Translations under genes and position numbers: made by a program
The notes under the pieces: model-generated
Told to the model about the DNA's origin: nothing
What the model saw: the letters and a program-made list of their open reading frames with translations, nothing else
Databases searched by the model: none
Assembly: GCA_011052255.1 (NCBI GenBank)
Contig: DRJJ01000123.1
Location: forward strand, 1-8,613
DNA length: 8,613 nucleotides
Direction of reading: 5' to 3'
Source: Gammaproteobacteria bacterium
Lineage (GTDB): Bacteria; Pseudomonadota; Gammaproteobacteria; DRJJ01
Part shown: positions 6,463 to 8,613 of the stretch, piece by piece
How the letters are laid out: each line of letters begins with the position of its first letter
Numbering within the stretch: the stretch's first letter is position 1

Positions 6463-7779
6463 ATGTCTGGACAAACACAGCTTGTTTTTACGGTTACACC
6501 CGGCTCCCGTCTGCAAGGGCAGATACAGGTGCCCGGTGACAAGTCTATTTCACACCGCTCGGTCATGTTTGGTGCCCTGGCAGAAGGGACGACTGAGATC
6601 AGCGGATTTCTGCAAGGGGACGACAGCCTCGCCACCTTGCAGGCCTTCCGAGCCATGGGCGTACAGATTGATGGCCCGGAACAGGGCAGGGTAAGTGTTC
6701 ACGGTGTGGGTATGCATGGCTTGCAGGCACCGTCAGGCGAACTGGATCTGGGTAACTCCGGCACTTCAATGCGCTTGCTTAGTGGGTTACTGGCAGGTCA
6801 GGCCTTCGACGTAACCCTGACCGGCGATGCCTCCCTGTCTGGCCGGCCTATGCAACGGGTACTGAACCCGCTGGCGCAAATGGGGGCTGATATCCATAGC
6901 GATGAAGGCGGTACGGCACCACTGCGTATCAAGTCCGGTGCGGCGTTGAAAGGCATAGACTATACATTACCCATGGCCAGCGCCCAGGTTAAGTCCTGCC
7001 TGTTACTGGCAGGCATGTACGCCGAGGGTGAGACCTGCGTTACGGAACCTGCGCCTACGCGTGATCATACTGAACGTATGTTGCAGGGGTTTGGTTATAG
7101 CATCGAGCGTCACGGAGCCAAGGTATGTTTGCGTGGTGGTGGCAGCCTGAAGGCATGCCAGATTGAGGTACCTGCCGATATTTCATCAGCTGCCTTTTTT
7201 CTGGTTGGTGCCAGTATAGCGCCCGGATCAGAGCTCACCCTGCAGGGAGTGGGTATCAACCCGACCCGTATCGGCATTATCGACATCCTGCGTTTGATGG
7301 GCGCTGATATTCAGCTGGAAAATGAGCGCGAAACGGGTGGTGAGCCGGTAGCCGACATCAAGGTACGGTCTGCCCGCCTCAGCGGAATTCATATACCGGA
7401 GCATCTGGTGCCACTAGCGATAGACGAATTTCCTGCTATTTTTATCGCAGCAGCCTGTGCAGAAGGCGAGACCGTACTGACCGGTGCCGAAGAGCTGCGA
7501 GTGAAAGAAAGTGATCGTATTCAGGTGATGGCTGACGGGCTACAAACACTGGGTATCGATGTGCGACCCACGGCGGACGGGATCGTGATACAGGGTGGCA
7601 CACTGCAATCAGGCCAGGTGAACAGTCATGGCGATCATCGCATTGCGATGTCGTTTGCGATGGCGGCGCTACGGGCAGCCGGACCCATTGAGATACAGGA
7701 TTGCGCCAATGTTAACACCTCGTTTCCGGGGTTTACAGAGCTGGCTGCAGGGGCTGGCCTGGGTATTTCGCAGGCCTGA
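6463..7779 (+). CDS. aroA: 3-phosphoshikimate 1-carboxyvinyltransferase (EPSP synthase), class II type
   Basis: It joins phosphoenolpyruvate to shikimate-3-phosphate to form EPSP, the sixth step of the shikimate pathway. The 438-residue protein shows GDKSISHRS (25-33, K27), LGNSGTSMRLL (96-106), RPMQRVLNPL (128-137), SAQVK (173-177), RDHTE (200-204), NPTR (266-269), the catalytic D321 in IDEFP, LRVKESDRI (345-353, E349) and DHRIAMSF (391-398). The four short motifs GDKS, SAQxK, R-x-H-T-E and N-x-T-R are those used to define class II EPSP synthases, which tend to tolerate glyphosate. At the E. coli Gly96 position it keeps Gly (G100), and at the Pro101 position it has Leu105. The start is fixed by the in-frame tyrA TGA just upstream. 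The Shine-Dalgarno sequence is weak (AGG, 6448-6450, 12 bases away), so coupling to tyrA translation is likely. In Pseudomonas this domain is fused to TyrA. Confidence 0.97.
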   Translation: MSGQTQLVFTVTPGSRLQGQIQVPGDKSISHRSVMFGALAEGTTEISGFLQGDDSLATLQAFRAMGVQIDGPEQGRVSVHGVGMHGLQAPSGELDLGNSGTSMRLLSGLLAGQAFDVTLTGDASLSGRPMQRVLNPLAQMGADIHSDEGGTAPLRIKSGAALKGIDYTLPMASAQVKSCLLLAGMYAEGETCVTEPAPTRDHTERMLQGFGYSIERHGAKVCLRGGGSLKACQIEVPADISSAAFFLVGASIAPGSELTLQGVGINPTRIGIIDILRLMGADIQLENERETGGEPVADIKVRSARLSGIHIPEHLVPLAIDEFPAIFIAAACAEGETVLTGAEELRVKESDRIQVMADGLQTLGIDVRPTADGIVIQGGTLQSGQVNSHGDHRIAMSFAMAALRAAGPIEIQDCANVNTSFPGFTELAAGAGLGISQA

Positions 7780-7811
7780 CGCAATTGAGGCCACCCAACT
7801 CGATATCACGG

Positions 7812-7840
7812 CTGACATAAAAACAACACAACTATTGAAT
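7812..7840 (+). promoter_or_regulatory. Possible sigma-70 promoter upstream of cmk
   Basis: CTGACA (7812-7817) matches five of six bases of the -35 consensus. TTGAAT (7835-7840), 17 bases downstream, matches four of six at -10. It sits in an AT-rich 116-base gap, the largest in the window, and would give cmk and the expected downstream rpsA their own transcription start. The match is only moderate and could be chance. Confidence 0.35.
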
Positions 7841-7850
7841 CCATATTAAT

Positions 7851-7871
7851 TCGGGTTGTCTGACAACCTGA
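7851..7871 (+). other. 9-bp stem hairpin between aroA and cmk
   Basis: Bases 7851-7859 and 7863-7871 pair completely, with one G-U pair (7853/7869), around the triloop CTG (7860-7862). At the DNA level GGTTGTC-T-GACAACC is a perfect 7-bp palindrome around one base. It ends 24 bases before the cmk ATG. No T-run follows, so it is not a standard intrinsic terminator. It could be an mRNA structure influencing cmk expression, a processing point between the aro part and the cmk-rpsA part, or an operator. Confidence 0.5.
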
Positions 7872-7883
7872 TTGAGCAGTTAC

Positions 7884-7887
7884 AGGA
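7884..7887 (+). promoter_or_regulatory. Ribosome-binding site that selects the cmk start
   Basis: AGGA (7884-7887, within ACAGGAT) lies 8 bases before the ATG at 7896. The in-frame ATG at 7887 overlaps this site and has no Shine-Dalgarno of its own. The TTG at 7872 follows the hairpin directly. The ATG at 7896 is therefore preferred, and it gives an N-terminus like that of E. coli Cmk. Confidence 0.7.
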
Positions 7888-7895
7888 TGTTTATC

Positions 7896-8591
7896 ATGAA
7901 TCAGATTATTGTTCCGGTTATTACCATCGATGGCCCAGGCGGATCCGGTAAGGGCACCATATCGCGCCTGGTTGCGCAGCAGCTTGGCTGGCAACTGCTC
8001 GATAGCGGTGCACTGTACCGGCTATTGGCGCTGGCGGCCAAAACACACCATATTGAGCTGGACAATGATCAGGCGCTGGAAACGCTGGCGGCGCATCTGG
8101 ATGTGCAGTTTTCAGGTGAAAATGAAGATGAGACACGCATCCTGCTCGAAGGTGAGGATGTCAGCCAGATCATCAGGACGGAACAATGCGGTGTGGCGGC
8201 CTCACGCGTGGCGGCCCTGCCGCGAGTACGCGAGTCACTACTGGCGCGCCAGCGGGCCTTCCGCGAGCTGCCCGGCCTGGTAGCCGACGGACGCGACATG
8301 GGCACCGTGATATTCCCGGATGCGCTGGTCAAGATATTCCTCACCGCCAGCCCGGAAGCACGTGCCGAAAGACGATATAAACAGTTGAAAGAAAAAGGAA
8401 TCAGTGCTAATCTTGCCGATCTTTCCCGTGACATACGGGAACGGGATGAGCGCGATGCCAATCGGGCTGTTGCACCGCTAAAACCGGCAGATGATGCCAT
8501 CATACTCGATAGTACGCAGATGGATATTGAAGCCGTGCTGAAACAGGTGATGGATCTGGTCAGTCAGCGTCAGCAACAACGTACAGCGTGA
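7896..8591 (+). CDS. cmk: Cytidylate kinase
   Basis: This cytosolic nucleoside monophosphate kinase uses ATP to phosphorylate CMP and dCMP, which recycles CMP from RNA and lipid turnover. From the ATG at 7896 the protein has 231 residues, against 227 in E. coli. The P-loop GPGGSGKGT (13-21) contains K19. LLDSGALYRLLAL (34-46) supplies the CMP-contacting S37 and R42. LPGLVADGRDMGTVIFPDA (125-143) and RERDERDANRAVAPL (181-195, R190) are family hallmarks and include the NMP-contact and lid regions. The Shine-Dalgarno spacing favours this start over the ATG at 7887 or the TTG at 7872. The gene follows aroA after 116 bases and normally precedes rpsA (ribosomal protein S1), which would lie just past the window. 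Its middle part is noticeably richer in G+C than the gap before it. Confidence 0.97.
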   Translation: MNQIIVPVITIDGPGGSGKGTISRLVAQQLGWQLLDSGALYRLLALAAKTHHIELDNDQALETLAAHLDVQFSGENEDETRILLEGEDVSQIIRTEQCGVAASRVAALPRVRESLLARQRAFRELPGLVADGRDMGTVIFPDALVKIFLTASPEARAERRYKQLKEKGISANLADLSRDIRERDERDANRAVAPLKPADDAIILDSTQMDIEAVLKQVMDLVSQRQQQRTA

Positions 8592-8613
8592 CCCGAAAAA
8601 AGTAATCAACACA
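8592..8613 (+). other. Start of the cmk-downstream gap
   Basis: The last 22 bases after the cmk stop are A-rich (CCGAAAAAAGTAATC is part of them) and contain no start codon or hairpin. By gene order in related bacteria, rpsA should follow, but nothing of it is visible here. Confidence 0.5.

Noticed and set aside
7872..7895. Upstream cmk starts at TTG 7872 or ATG 7887
   Set aside because: The AGGA at 7884-7887 fits the ATG at 7896. The upstream options lack a ribosome site and add residues not found in typical Cmk.
8069..8503. Open frame of 144 codons on the minus strand, antisense to cmk
   Set aside because: It is a shadow of the G+C-rich cmk codons. The translation is Ser/Arg/Ala-rich and of low complexity, with no family resemblance.
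1..8613. Mobile elements, CRISPR arrays, tRNA genes, toxin-antitoxin or defence genes
   Set aside because: Every part of the window is covered by conserved housekeeping genes with short gaps. I saw no terminal repeats, transposase motifs, spaced direct repeats or cloverleaf sequence.

Overview
The window looks like chromosomal DNA from a gammaproteobacterium of intermediate G+C content. The basis is the gene order gyrA-serC-serA-pheA-hisC-tyrA-aroA-cmk, all on the + strand, and protein sequences that resemble gammaproteobacterial homologues. It matches the mixed-function 'supraoperon' known from Pseudomonas (gyrA-serC-pheA-hisC-tyrA/aroA-cmk-rpsA), with two differences: a serA gene sits between serC and pheA, and tyrA and aroA are separate genes. 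I cannot assign a genus. No mobile element, phage gene, CRISPR array, tRNA or rRNA was seen.

Layout: bases 1-878 hold the 3' end of gyrA (C-terminal DNA-wrapping domain). Next come serC (933-2015), serA (2099-3262), pheA (3259-4350, overlapping serA by 4 bases), hisC (4378-5547), tyrA (5569-6441), aroA (6463-7779) and cmk (7896-8591). The last 22 bases lie after cmk, where rpsA would be expected outside the window. Gaps are 54, 83, 27, 21, 21 and 116 bases. No gene-free stretch exceeds 300 bases, and no hairpin followed by a T-run was found, so serC to cmk could be read as one transcript. The largest gap, before cmk, holds a possible promoter and a strong hairpin.

The genes cover linked biosynthesis. 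SerA and SerC make phosphoserine from 3-phosphoglycerate, and SerC also serves pyridoxal phosphate synthesis. AroA makes EPSP, the precursor of chorismate. PheA converts chorismate to prephenate and then phenylpyruvate. TyrA converts prephenate to 4-hydroxyphenylpyruvate. The HisC-family aminotransferase can plausibly transaminate these keto acids as well as imidazole-acetol phosphate. Cmk phosphorylates CMP and is linked to the ribosomal gene rpsA by location.

This is a conserved housekeeping region and I found no new system. The points most worth a second look are: tyrA and aroA lie in the same reading frame, separated by one TGA and seven sense codons; SerA has Asn where the family's catalytic Glu is expected; AroA carries the class II (glyphosate-insensitive type) motifs; and there is a 9-bp hairpin between aroA and cmk.
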